Source: Rhynchopus euleeides
Taxonomy: Eukaryota; Euglenozoa; Diplonemea; Diplonemida; Diplonemidae
DNA length: 64,000 bases
Reading direction: 5' to 3'
Assembly: GCA_963210315.1 (NCBI GenBank)
Contig: OY723287.1
Span: 1,984,001 to 2,048,000, forward strand
Shown here: positions 1 through 10,561 of the stretch, one piece after another
Layout: each line of letters starts with the position of its first letter
Numbering within the stretch: position 1 is the stretch's first letter
Translations under genes and position numbers: made by a program
The notes under the pieces: model-generated
Databases searched by the model: none
What the model saw: only the letters and a program-made list of their open reading frames with translations
Told to the model about the DNA's origin: nothing

Positions 1-200
1 GCCTGAAGGGTGATCGCGAGATCGTTCTTGCTGCAGTTCAACAAGATGGGTACTCACTCAAGTCCGCAGACGACAGCCTGAAGGGTGATCGTGAGTTCAT
101 TCTTGCTGCAGTTCAACAAGATGGGTTCTCACTCGAGTACGCACACGACAGCCTGAAGGAAGACCGCGAGATACTTGCTGCTGCAAGTCATCACATGTAA
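1..200 (+). CDS. 3' end of a DUF4116-repeat protein (5' part outside window)
   Basis: The frame is open from the left edge (first full codon at base 3) to a TAA at 198-200. It encodes about two and a half copies of a 25-residue unit of the type LKGDREIVLAAVQQDG-SLxxADDS, the signature of DUF4116 repeats, and ends in a short tail after a degenerate last unit (KEDREILAAASHHM). DUF4116 proteins are expanded in several protists; their molecular role is not established. The last 60 bases and the following 250 bases closely match 39286-39570, so this is a close paralogue of the interrupted gene at 28.9-39.3 kb. Its repeats carry the same 18-bp sequence that two retroelements use as an insertion site there. 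Confidence 0.8.
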   Translation, partial: LKGDREIVLAAVQQDGYSLKSADDSLKGDREFILAAVQQDGFSLEYAHDSLKEDREILAAASHHM

Positions 201-455
201 TGGTGTGCCTACGCATCGTGTTGCGTTGAGGGATGCATCAGTGTTGCGTTGCCCTCTGCCGCTGAGAGCTGCCCGGTTCCACGATTCTGCAGTGCTGTTG
301 GTTGGGCAACAGGAGTCAATACTCTGTGCCTCTTCGTCTTCTTCTTCTCTAGCACTCCCCCTTCTCGGTTGCTTCTCTGAGCCACCATGTGTGACTCAGC
401 AGGAGGCGTCACAGCATGCCTCACCCTCATGAGGCCTTTCGTTTTTGGGTTCAGG
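201..455 (+). repeat. Duplicated 3' flank of DUF4116 genes
   Basis: This stretch directly follows the DUF4116 stop codon and is nearly the same as 39346-39570, with small indels (a TCT-rich tract differs in length). It is a shared 3' UTR or flank of two paralogues, showing that the duplicated unit extended past the coding region. Confidence 0.75.
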
Positions 456-1616
456 AAGCAGCGATTCAACGCAAAAGAGATGCTGCCAATCGCTCAGTTC
501 TGGAGTCGCATGCAAATGATTTTTCAAGCTCGGAGAGAGGTTGCCCCCCACAACAGCTGTACGGCCTCCACTCATGGGAACATTGTGGACGTAACCGCCG
601 TGGGCTCCAGGCTCTCTGGCCCTGCAACACACACGCATTTGATGGGTCCCACTCCGAATCGCACGGAGCTCAAAACATCAATTGTCTGCGGTTCTGGGAG
701 GGAGTAACGTCTCGACACCTGGGCTCTGGGGAGGTGGGCGTCGAGATTGAGGGAGGCGCGGTGAATCCCATCAACCTCGACGGCGGGCGGTGGGAGGGTG
801 AGTGTGACAGTCGAGATCACATCAAGAGCAAGTGCTCGGTGTGTGTCAAAAAAAAACTAATTTTTAAAGATCCACGTGGTGTGGTTACCTCTATCCCGAC
901 GCCCCCTGTGACTACGACCCCGTCCTCCCCAGAGGCGACCGCGCCTGCCTCTGCAGCCCTGTGGAAGCCATCCCCTGCACCCCACCGCCGCATGTGACGC
1001 ATGTGGAGGCTCTCCCCTCCGCCCCGCCACCCCTCACCATGTGCCTGTGCCTCAGCCCTCCCCTGAGGCAACCCCGTGTACCGCTGTCCCCGAGCCCGCC
1101 ACCCCTCCAGCTGTGCTGAAGCGGCTGGCCTACACCGTGTGCTCCCCGGGCTCACCCCACCGCCACCTGATGCAGCCTCGTGGGAGGCTCTCACCCGACG
1201 GCACCCGGCCGTCCATCCCCGCCGTGGCGCAGCTGAAGTGCGCCGCCTTCGAGGCGCATACCGGTTCTACCCCGGTACTGCCTGCCCAGAGGCCGGGGGT
1301 CGATGCCGTGATCCCCATCGCTGACGCTGACCTGGGCGCCGCTGACCCGGCCGCACCCTCTGCTACTACCTCCCCTCCCAACGGCGTGTCCGTTGAAGCA
1401 GTCTACCACCCAAGGCCCCGCTCAGGCGCCTCTTCCTCTGCCCCTGTGTGGTCACCTGCACGCCCTCAGGCTTGCGGGCGTCCCTCCACCCCTCCTCCTG
1501 TGTCACCCCACCAGAGCAGCTCCTCCCTCAAGCAAGGGGAGCCTACCAGGCCACGTCCCTGCGTAGTTAAGTAGACGACCCCCTTGGGGTGCGGGTGTCT
1601 TCGATACGGGGATATC
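456..1616. other. No recognised gene; ORF-rich GC stretch
   Basis: A plus-strand frame stays open from about 416 to 997 and another from 1041 to 1574. The first contains a Cys-x-x-Cys pair followed by basic residues and a Pro/Thr/Ser/Ala tail, faintly like a transposase C-terminus. I recognise no domain and find no convincing splice structure, so no gene is called. Confidence 0.4.
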
Positions 1617-1800
1617 ACACTTCAGCACACGAGAGGGAGGGAGGGAGGGAGGGAGGGAGAGCCTGGTATTGCGATTATTCTCCCGGAGAAACGTTGAAAG
1701 AATTGGAGGCGGGTGGTGGTGGAATGGATTGAACAGTCAGATACACCCCACGGTTGCTGCGTTTTTTTTGCCGTCCGGTGTTTCGCCCAACAAGCTTGCT
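1617..1800. repeat. Dispersed repeat, copy 1 (with GGGA microsatellite)
   Basis: About 180 bases, including a GGGA-repeat tract near 1628-1660, are almost identical to 44361-44545. The two copies differ by a few single-base changes and by tract length. The copy at 44 kb lies just upstream of a DUF4116 gene. No coding sense is apparent. Confidence 0.75.
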
Positions 1801-1927
1801 TGTGCACTGTGAAGAATTTGGGTGGGAGCGATTGAGGGTCGGGTGTTGTGTGTTTGTGTGTGGTGACCACGCACTTTTGTGTGGGGTGATCCTGCGCGGA
1901 TCATAGGCCACCGTGTGTGTGTGGCCT

Positions 1928-2077
1928 GCTTGACTCCACGTCGGTGTTGAGGTCTCCGATGATGATCACCGGCACCTGTCCCAGGCTGGCAGCCATCTCG
2001 AGCGCGTCCTGCAGGAGGGCCTCGCGTTGTTGCCGTACATCTCGTTCGGTGTTGTCTTTTTCACTCAACAAATCAAC
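1928..2077 (-). pseudogene. Fragment of a retrotransposon AP-endonuclease domain
   Basis: Read on the minus strand, about 50 residues end in VPVIIIGDLNTDVESS. This matches the central strand and metal/phosphate-binding GD(F/L)N motif of the endonuclease/exonuclease/phosphatase domain at the N-terminus of non-LTR retrotransposon ORF2 proteins. An Arg-x-x-x-x-x-LL-rich helix precedes it, as in that family. The complete element at 30.7-39.2 kb has the equivalent block (GGDFNTTAVES) but a clearly different sequence, so this is a remnant of another family. No reverse transcriptase lies nearby. The fragment sits just upstream of the first Atg8 gene. Confidence 0.6.
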
Positions 2078-2211
2078 GGCGTAGGTTGGCGTGTGTGTCA
2101 TGCGCTTGTTTTTTTTTGTAATTCGTGTTGGCGTGCCGTGTGGTGTATCAGGGCTTCCCCTTGGACACCACAAATCTTAAACCAGCAGGTCACAGACACA
2201 TACACGACACG

Positions 2212-2957
2212 ATGGGGCGCAACGAGAACCACTCGCAGTTTAAGTCGACGCGGTCGTTTGAGAGCCGCAAGGCAGAGTCTGACAAGATCGTGCAGAAGTA
2301 CCCCGACCGGATCCCTGTGATCTGCGAGAAGCACGCACAGAGCGATGTGCCGGACATCGACAAGACGAAGTACCTGGTGCCGATGGACCTGAACGTCGGG
2401 CAGTTCATCTACGTGGTGCGGAAGCGCATCAAGCTGGCACCCGAGAAGGCGCTGTTCCTCTTCGTCGACGGGATGCTGCCGCCCACAGGTATCCCTTGTG
2501 CCCCTCTGTGCTTTGTGCTTTGTGCCGCGTCATGCTGTGTGTGTTGGGGCGGGGGTGAACAACACCACGCACACACACGTGACGTCTTCTGTTTCGTGGG
2601 GTGCACACCGTGCCGACCCTGCTGCCTCCACTGGATGTGTGCTGCACCAGGCACCGCACAGGCTGCTACCCCCTCACTGCCCTATGTTGCTCCACCACCA
2701 CCGCACAGCCGCTGTGATGGAGGCGCTGTACAACGAGAAGAAGGACGAAGACGGCTTCCTTTACATCAAGTATGCCTTGTTTGTGGCCCACCCCAGTCCC
2801 ATCGATGCAGACCAGATGTTCCCCAATCCCACCCTCTCCCGCCATGCTGTTGCATGAGGTCGCCACACCCCGCCACCACCACCACCACTCCCGCAGGTAC
2901 AGCGGCGAGAACACCTACGGCGCAGACGAGGAGGAAGAGGGGCCAATGGATGCGTGA
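2212..2957 (+). CDS. ATG8: Atg8-family ubiquitin-like protein, copy 1
   Basis: Three exons: 2212-2488, 2709-2769 and 2897-2957, joined by GT-AG introns; 132 residues. Atg8 is conjugated to phosphatidylethanolamine on autophagosomal membranes and binds cargo receptors. The sequence shows the Atg8 landmarks: an N-terminal helix with [25 protein letters not shown], the [13 protein letters not shown] segment and, across the second intron, [15 protein letters not shown]. The conserved glycine is followed by an 11-residue tail ([11 protein letters not shown]), so Atg4-type cleavage would be required before lipidation. Intron phases are 1 and 2. Splice sites were chosen because they alone restore the canonical protein. 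The central part of exon 1 is nearly identical to the other three copies. Confidence 0.95.
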
Positions 2958-4617
2958 TGCGCCACGCATCACCAGCCGCTCTCCCCCCTCACAACTCACT
3001 ATACCGGCCCTCCCCCTCTACCTCGGAACTGGGAGGCGGCCTGTCTTCTCTGCCTTCTCTGTCTTCGCTGTCTTCTAGCCCCTCCGGTCGAACGGGAGGG
3101 AGGGAGCGTGGGTGGGTGGGTGGGGAGGGTCCCCTCTCTGTGCATCGTGCGTGTGAGTGTGTGTGCTGGGCGCCAGCCAGCTCAGGGCTTTGTGCGTGGG
3201 GTCACCACCATGCATATCTGACACAAGCCCCCCACCACACAGGCGCACACACAGCCACCCCCACCCCCCCCCCCCCCCCCTCCCCGCCCTTCCCCTGTTC
3301 TCCCTCATCCCAGCCCCAGACACCCGATGCCTACCTATTTCCCTCCCTTACCTCTCTAGCCACTATCTGCGGCATGTGTCTGTGGGTGTGTGTTTGTGTG
3401 TGGTGTCCGGTCTTGGTGTACATCCCTACCTCGTACGCTTCGCATCCTCACACTACATTGTGCACACGCAAGGCACACACACCACATCCCTTTCTCGATT
3501 TCCATTCAAAGTTCCGGGCGTGACGATGCCCGGTTGTTGTCTGCTGCAACAAATGTGCCTCCCGACACCGCCACCCCACCCCACCCCACCCCCCCAAAAG
3601 GCCCCATATCTCAGTCTCAGGAAGCCCGACAAAACGGAAGCAGATTCGACTCATGTGCGTGAATTGCGGTTTCCAAAGAAACAAAAGCACCTGCATGGGG
3701 TGTTTGTGTGTGGGGGGAGGGGAGGGGTGGGGTGGGGAGAGGAAGAGAAGCAAATTGCTGCACTGTCCCCCCCCTTCTTTATTTTCCCCAGTTACGAGCG
3801 ACGAAGCGTTAGCGAATTCGCGAAGTAACGAAGGGAATTGTACGACTGAAGCTATATAAGGATCACCTTCATGCCACTTCACAGGGCTTACACAGCCTTT
3901 GGCACAGGAGTGTGCGCTCAACGAAAAGTAGCCCGGATCTGCCTTTTTGCAGTTGCTGGGCAGGGTGTTTCTCTTATATAGCGAAAGGAGTACGCATTTT
4001 TTGCCGTCTGTTTCATTGGAGTGGAGTAAAAATGCCTCGCTCAAGATGATTCGCTCAAACGCATCCGATCCCCCCTGGGGCAATCTCACGCACGGTGTGT
4101 CGAGAGCGGGGAAGGGGTGGCAGAGGTGGGTCGGGTTGCGGCGGGCACACCCCCCGCCCCCCCCTCCCTCCGCGGGCGTGATTTTTGTGTTGTGTGGAAC
4201 GAAGGGAAGCAAATAAAATCGCAAAAAGTAGGGTCTGTGCAGTAGACTAGCTCTCTCACAGTGCCTGCGATTGTCGTGACACCCAAAAAAAAGTAGAAGT
4301 CCCCTGCAGGAAATGCAACAACAAAAATCATCGACCCCACCTCTCACCCACCCCCACCGCACGGCGTAAAAAAATATTGTCTTGGAGAAGATTCCTCGGG
4401 CCCCACCACCGGCCAACACCGCTCAGCTTGCTCCGGGTCTGCCCCCTACCCCCCTGCCCCCCCACTCCCCCCCTCCCACCCCCTTGTCTTGCAGGATCCC
4501 CCCCCCCTCAGCCTCTCCACTGCTGCACCTGCCAGCACACCCACACCATCCCCTCACTGCACTCCTCACTGTTCATCACCCCCAGCAGCAGCACTCCTTT
4601 ACACACCTGTTGCAACC
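2958..4617. other. Intergenic, low complexity, no gene seen
   Basis: C-rich and GT-rich tracts dominate. A long minus-strand open frame (4419-3448) is rich in residues expected from antisense low-complexity DNA and matches nothing I know. A short dispersed repeat lies at about 3790-3890. Confidence 0.5.
3790..3890. repeat. Short dispersed repeat (GAGCGACGAAGCG motif), copy 1
   Basis: The stretch beginning at the GAGCGACGAAGCG motif and running through GTACGACTGAA to ATGCCACTTCACA recurs with small changes at 48536-48615, and a weaker relative lies near 59083-59150. All three lie between genes. Confidence 0.55.
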
Positions 4618-4893
4618 ATGTCCGGTGGTGGTCCCATCCGCATTCAGATCCGCTACTGCGGTGGCTGAGGGTACGGGAGGTTCTCGACTGCCCTTCGCCA
4701 GGCAATCGAGTCCCAGTTCGGGCCGTCCATTGTGGTGCAGGAGCTGCCCGACCGGGGCGTCACAGGCAGCTTTGAGGTCACTCACGAGCCGGCAGGCACC
4801 CTGCTGCACTCCAAGCTCAAGATGGGGCACGGGAGGTGCGAGTCTGCCACGGAACGCCAGGCCCTGCTCGGCAAGCTGCAGAAGCTCGTCTAA
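4618..4893 (+). CDS. SELENOW: Selenoprotein W with in-frame UGA (Sec) codon
   Basis: ATG at 4618 (A at -3) to TAA at 4891-4893, with one in-frame TGA at 4666-4668 read as selenocysteine: 91 residues with Sec at 17. SelW is a small thioredoxin-like redox protein with a CxxU active site in the first beta-alpha turn. Here the start reads MSGGGPIRIQIRYCGG-U-GYGRF, giving C14-G-G-U17. Downstream are the family landmarks TGSFEVTHEPAGTLLHSKLKMG and a C-terminal helix ending KLQKLV. Length equals the usual 85-95 residues. Conventional ORF calling breaks it into two short pieces. A SECIS element should lie in the 3' UTR; I could not find a convincing one, although two hairpins are present (4913-4959, 5113-5142). 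The gene lies between Atg8 copies 1 and 2. A pseudogene is unlikely because both sides of the TGA remain conserved. Confidence 0.9.
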
Positions 4894-6062
4894 CTAAATC
4901 AAAAAAATAACCCACCACCCCCCACACACCCACCCCCTGGGTCGTGTGGGAAGGTGGTGCGCCTCACAACACACCCCCGCCCCACAGCCCCCCTTTCCCT
5001 CGCCTTCTGCACGGCCTGGGCTGTCCACCGTTGTGTTTCTCTGATCCTGCGTCTTTGTGAAGGGTGCCTCCACACACTAGGGAGTCCAAATCGATATTCC
5101 CTCGGAGGTAACGTGATGGCAGTGCATGGGGTGTGCCATCACATTTGCCTGGATATGTGTAGCGAAGGATCGCAGCGACACTCTCGGATAGACTGGGCCC
5201 TGCGATGCGTCTGAGGGACGGGGGGTCTGCATGGTGTGGTGGTGTGGGTTAGGGTGGGGCCAAGAGAGCACCGTGTGTGTGTTGCGTGTCTGCTCGCTGC
5301 ATACACAACAGTGCCACGCGTTAACAATGCTTTTGTTGAAAGTGCCCGAGGTGCCGTGTCACGCATGCATTTTCGTTGTTTGTTGGGCGTGCCGGGATGA
5401 GGTGGTGGTGGTGATGGAGGAGAACCACTCTTTTTTTCTTGGCATGCAAGTGTGTGTTGGCAGTGGCGGCAGCACAGAGCGCTCGCTCGGTGCGTCCTAC
5501 ACCAAACTAAAAAGATTAACGTGTGTGAGTGTGGGGGGTGGGGGTGGGGGTGGGGGGGAGGCGCATTCGCTCTATATCACAGAAGAGTGAACGATGCCTC
5601 CCAACCCCCCCCCCCCGAAACCACTGCCAGTGTGTTGGCACCAAGGGTGGGTGCCTCCAGGAGCATGCATGGGGGTGGGGGGTGGTGGTGGGGGGGCATA
5701 ACTGCATCATAACACAAAACACAACGCCTTTCTGCTGTCCTGAGGGAGAGGCTCCCGCATGGGATCTCCTGAAGGTGAAAAGTAATTCCGTACCCGCCAT
5801 GGGCCTTTCTTCCCTCTAGCTCTGGGTTTTTTGTTGTTGGGGCCCCATGTAATGCAGTCAAACGCGGCGGCAGGTTTGGGGTTTTGACGAGCAGGTGACG
5901 AGCAGCCCCCTCCCCCCCCGCTGTGTGTGCTGCAGTGTTGTTGCTTGGCTTGCAAAGCGTGTTGTGCTCAGGCTCCTGTTGCTTCTGTTGGAGGGGGGGG
6001 GATAAGATCACCAGCATGCACCACCACGTCGTGTGGCAGACTCTACACAAGCACCGCCAAAG
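4894..6062. other. SelW 3' flank and intergenic, two hairpins
   Basis: Twenty bases after the SelW stop there is a two-part stem: CACCACC (4913-4919) with GGTGGTG (4953-4959), enclosing CCCACAC/GTGTGGG, with an unpaired AA between the stems on the 3' side. A second perfect 9-bp stem, GTGATGGCA/TGCCATCAC, lies at 5113-5121/5134-5142. Neither shows the UGA...GA quartet of a SECIS core. The rest is GT- and C-rich with no gene recognised. Confidence 0.5.
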
Positions 6063-6807
6063 ATGGGTCGCCAAGAGGGGTACTCGCACTACAAGGAGAC
6101 GCGGTCGTTTGAGAGCCGCAAAGCAGAGTCGGAGCGCATCGTGCAGAAGTACCCCGACCGGATCCCTGTGATCTGCGAGAAGCACGCACAGAGCGATGTG
6201 CCGGACATCGACAAGACGAAGTACCTGGTGCCGATGGACCTGAACGTCGGGCAGTTCATCTACGTGGTGCGGAAGCGCATCAAGCTGGCACCCGAGAAGG
6301 CGCTGTTCCTTTTCGTTGACGGGATGCTGCCGCCCACAGGTATCCCTTGTGCCCCTCTGTGCTTTGTGCTTTGTGCTTTGTGCCGCGTCATGCTGCGTGT
6401 GTTGGGGCGGGGGTGCGTCTCCCTGCTTCGAGCCGGAGAAAATGGAGTGGCACCGATGTCAGGCTCCAACCGTCCACTTGACATGCTTTGTGTTCATCAC
6501 CCGCCACACCTGACTGCCACACCCACCCGCCTCTGCCCCATGTTGTTTGGCACCGCTACCACCGCCACCACACAGCTGCTGTGATGGAGGCGCTGTACAA
6601 TGATTTGAAGGACGAAGACGGCTTCCTTTACATCAAGTATGCCTTGTTTCAACACCAGAGCTCGCTCGGCGAAACCTACACAAAGCAAAACCCCCAACAT
6701 GTGCAGTGTTGTGACGTGCGATCCTGACCACCACCACCTCTCGCAGGTACAGCGGTGAGAACACCTACGGTGCAGACGAGGAGGAAACAGGGCTTGTGGT
6801 TATGTGA
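6063..6807 (+). CDS. ATG8: Atg8-family ubiquitin-like protein, copy 2
   Basis: Exons 6063-6339, 6576-6636 and 6747-6807, same intron positions and phases as copy 1; 132 residues. The start [13 protein letters not shown] differs from copy 1, while the core from KYPDRIPVI to MLPPT is the same protein. Tail after the processing glycine: [11 protein letters not shown]. Two silent changes (CTTTTCGTT versus CTCTTCGTC near 6308-6318) set its exon 1 apart from the other copies. The first 70 bases or so of intron 1 are shared with the other copies although intron interiors differ. Confidence 0.95.
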
Positions 6808-8904
6808 TGCGCACCAGCATGCACACCATATGACAACCTGTTGTGGTGCCCTCCCTGATCGTTGCAGCGGGGCAAAAGGGAGCAACCCCCTTCTGTGACA
6901 CCACCTCGCACAGCCCGGGCACGACCTTGGGGCACTGTTCTCGGGGACACCGCACTAGATCTCGGACACCCACCCGCTCTCGAGAGAGAAGACCTCTGTG
7001 TGTCCTGTGGGAATCGCACCCGCCAGATCTCTTTGCACGCTACCCTTTGCAATGAGGAGTGGAGAAGGAGAGAGAGAGAGAGAAAGACGCGCGCAGCCGA
7101 AGCCCCCCACCCCCACCCTTCGCCTTGCCTCGCCCGTTTTTCCCCCCCAGGCTCCTCCTCCTCATCCGTTTGTTTTTTTTTGTTTGAAAATTTCAGTTCT
7201 GTTTCGCTACCCAATTCAAAAAAAATGATGTGTTCGCTCAATATAGCCCCCTGCAACAAAACAAACACTTCCAGGAGGGACGGGTCGGCCCAAACGCCAC
7301 CACCACCACGCTTGCCTCTGGAGGTATAGGCAGAAGGGGAGAGAGTGGAAGTAAAGTGCATGGGGAAGTGGGGGGGGGGGGTGGGGGGGTGTGAGAGGAC
7401 GCCCATTCTTAGGCTGCCTCATGCTCGCTACCACAGGGGGTTCTCTTGTGTGCACCTCTCTCAGTGCAGAGGGGGGCAGGGGGGAGGATTTTGATCCGTT
7501 TCCCACGCGTGTGCAATATAATGTTGTGTGCAAAAAGAGCAAATTAAAGCCTTGCCCCCCCCCCCTGTCTGGCCGATTTATTGTGGAGGGATATGCGTTG
7601 TGTGTTGTGTATGCGTGAGGGGTTCCCATGCCTACACCTCGCCCCCACACTCCCCCGCAAGTCTTACTTTTCTTTTTTGCTATCTGACCCAGCGCCTCTA
7701 TATGTGTGCCTTTTTATCCATATTGTGGAGCGGCCATTCGTTCTGCATTTAAACCCACTCCCCACCCCCCCTGCCCCCACTTCTCGCCCTTTCTTGCAGC
7801 GCTCTACCCTTTGCAAGGGGTGGGGTCGGGTGTGGATCACCCCTTCCCCCCCCCCATCCCCTTTGATTCCCCATTCACTCTCGACGAAAAAATCAAAAAA
7901 AACCCCCCCCCCCCCCACCCCCGCATCTTCTTCTTTTCGGCAGGACGAGAATTCCGCGTTGCCTTGCCCCGACATTTTCGCCTGAACACCCAACCTCCCC
8001 ACCTCCCCCGATCCCCACACACACCAACGACGGGATTTCGGCTGTCTCCCATGTGGCGGCTAAAGCTCTAACCAAAAGCCTGCTGCCCAGGCCTCTGCCG
8101 TGGCCTACCCCTGCGAAATCTAACTTAGAAATGTGGTGTGTGGGGCCCCCCCACCTCACGACCCCCCCGAAGGGCGGGCAAAAATAGTGAACGCATTGAA
8201 CAGAAGAGCACTGGGTCCCTCCCGGTGGTATACCGATGGGGCCAAGCTGGAAAGAGCGAGAGCTATCTGGGGCAGAGAAGCAGGCCTGTGTTGGGGGGTT
8301 GGGGTCATGGCATTTACTGCTATGTGGAGGGGGGGAGGGGAGGGGGGCTTCGCCCTGCATGTTATAGTGTGTCAGGTTGCAGCCTATATAGCTCGGCGGC
8401 TCACTTTGCTGCACTTTAGAGTGAAGGCACCTCCAAGGCGGTAGAGCGAAATCACTCTCTGGGGCCACACACAGGGGGGCCTTCACTCGATGTCAAAGTG
8501 TCAGGTTGCAGTTTATACTGTTAGGCGGCTCACTTTGCTGCACTTCAGAGCGAATGCCCCCCTGTGTGTGTGGCTTCCCCTTCCCTCCCACGGTCTGCGG
8601 GTGAGGCGGGGAAGACAGCGCAGGCTTCCCCGAATAACAGAATAATACCTCTGCCCCGTGTGGGGACAACAACTGTGTGCACGCCCCCTCGCAGTCTGGT
8701 GGGTCGCATGTCGAGCTGGGAGGGGTGGGGACAGCCCGATATTGCATTGACAAAAAGCCAATGCGCCCCCCATCCCCCAGCCGGTAGGGTCCGCACAGCA
8801 AGAGAGGGTCACTTCATTCGTAACAGGCCTGTCGCTAACTTTTCGATTTTGGAGATTTGGTGGGTTGACGCTCCTGTTTTGGGGGGGGATCAGGGGGGAA
8901 AACA
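6808..8904. other. Intergenic, no gene recognised; short direct repeat at 8362-8555
   Basis: Low-complexity C and G runs and many spurious frames. A module of about 60 bases (GTGTCAGGTTGCAG ... CTCACTTTGCTGCACTT) occurs twice, near 8368-8435 and 8499-8556, in direct orientation. A related 3' part (CTGCACTTCTGAGCGAAGG) recurs near 10290. Confidence 0.45.
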
Positions 8905-9400
8905 CTAGGGGTCAATTTTTCTCGCGCGCGCTTCGCGCGCGCTCGTGTTGTTGCCAAATTTTCCCATCGGTGGACCACTAGGTGGGCACGGTGTGAGGCG
9001 CTGGGTTCCTTCCGTGGTTCCTCTCCCGCTCGCGCCGTCGGGTGCCGGAGGAAACCAAAAAATGGCTTTCGGGACCATGATTTCGACGCTGCCCCCTGAT
9101 ATGTCACGGCCGTCAAAGCGCAAGGACTTGGTTACTAGACGGGCACGCGAGATGGGGGGTCTGGGGGGCAGGGCCCCCCAGCCGCCGGAGGCCACGGTAG
9201 TGAGCATCTGTTCATTGTGGGCGTACAGATTCTGTGTGAGTTGGCTGCGTCCTCCTGAGACTACTGGAGTGGGTGGATTCCCTGACCCGGTGGGAATCGA
9301 ATGACTTGAGTACGAGACATACGCCACAGGGGGGTCTGGGGGGCGGAGCCCCCCAGCCGCCGGAGGCCACGGTAGTGAGCATCTGTTCCTGCAAAACCAT
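8905..9400 (+). repeat. Dispersed repeat with paired GC palindromes (copy A)
   Basis: Starts with a GCGCGCGCTTCGCGCGCGC palindrome near 8923 and contains two copies (9154-9203 and 9329-9378) of a 50-base unit. The unit has a 9-bp perfect hairpin, CTGGGGGGC/GCCCCCCAG around a 3-base loop, followed by GCCGCCGGAGGCCACGGTAG. It matches 54440-54880 in the same orientation, including TGGTTCCTCTCCCGCTCGCGCC and the CAAGGACTTGGTTACTAGAC block. Related paired units occur at 40.4-40.7, 40.9-41.2 and, inverted, at 24.7-25.0 kb. Confidence 0.75.
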
Positions 9401-9404
9401 ACTC

Positions 9405-9680
9405 TCTTCGACGTCGACCCAGTGAAAGTGGGTTGACGCTTGGTCGACGCTTGGTGAGCGTCGACCCAGTGTAACCGGGCCAACGCTAGGTTAGCGTCGA
9501 CCCAGTGTAATAAATGGGTTGACGCTTGGTCCAGGCTTGAATGGCAACCCAGTTCCACTAGGTCGACGCTCCAAGCCTCGACCAAGCGTCAACCCAGTCC
9601 ACTGGGTCGACGCTGGGTCGACGCTTTTTTATGGGGGGGGAAACCCAAAATCACTGGGTCGACGGTCGACGCTTAGCGAC
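9405..9680. repeat. Cluster of GTCGAC-centred inverted and direct repeats
   Basis: Many copies of GTCGACGC and its complement GCGTCGACCCAGTG alternate over about 270 bases, giving several possible hairpins. A shorter cluster of the same motif is found at 41194-41255 inside the hAT-type MITE. No coding sense. Confidence 0.7.
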
Positions 9681-10561
9681 ATGCCTGCATTCGTAAGATC
9701 CATTCCCCGGGGGGGGGGGGGGGGGGGTTTCCCGAGCCCGCTTCCCCCCACCACCCACCCCCCCTTGCACTTCTGATCTTATTTGCCTTGCAGAGTGTGT
9801 CTGTGTGGGGCAGAGGATCGCATCCAGATCTGGGTGTGCTCTGCTCTCAGTTATACGGTCTCCGCTGCTGCAAAAAAGAATCATTCGTGTGTCTGTGTGT
9901 GAACCTGCGTATGTTTGGCCAGGCTTTGAGTGGACGGTGCGCTGTGCAGCTCATTGTGCCTTTGGTTCTGCGTATGGTTTTTTTTATTGGGACTTGCCGA
10001 TGTCCTGTTCTCACCAAGCACACCGACACTTACATCGGAGCTGGAACCCCCGCGCGCACCGGGAGGAACATGCAGGCAAGTTGGCACTGCGGTGGTGCCT
10101 GCCCACTGTCTGTTGCAGGATGCATCGGGTGCATATGCCAGGGTTTGCAGGAGAGTGACGGGGTCCTGCAAATATGGTGGGGTGGTTAGCCTGGCTGTTT
10201 GGGTGCCTTCGCTCTGTGCCACTGTGTGTCGAACTGTGTCACCAGACAGCCAAGAGTGTTGTGAGGCGGACTTGCTTTGTCTCACTTTTCTGCACTTCTG
10301 AGCGAAGGTCTCCCTTCTGCTCGATACGGCACGCACGTTGTCAAAAGGCGTGCGTCAGGAGGCCATGCGCGCGGATCCAAGGCGAGGAGAAACAAGGGTG
10401 GAACAGAAAGGCCGTGCAGAGGAAGGTGCCCCTCCCCCCGTGGCTCTCCTGCATGCCGGTTGGCATTACATTTGAGGCCCCTGGTTGGTGCGCACTGGTG
10501 CAACTGACACCCCTGTCTCACTGACACCCTCCCAAGACAGCCACGATACACAAGCACAGCG
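9681..10561. other. Intergenic upstream of Atg8 copy 3
   Basis: Contains a G run of about 20 at 9708-9727 and a plus-strand open frame (9788-10189) without recognisable domain. I see no gene that I can support. Confidence 0.4.

Noticed and set aside
416-997. 193-codon frame with a CxxC segment, possibly a transposase tail
   Set aside because: The resemblance is limited to a few residues and nothing upstream supports a transposase.
3448-4419. 323-codon open frame on the minus strand
   Set aside because: Composition follows antisense low-complexity DNA, no domain or splice context, and the frame overlaps dispersed repeats.
5056-5142. SECIS element downstream of SelW
   Set aside because: Hairpins are present, but the UGA/GA quartet and AA apical loop with correct spacing could not be fitted; a covariance search is needed.
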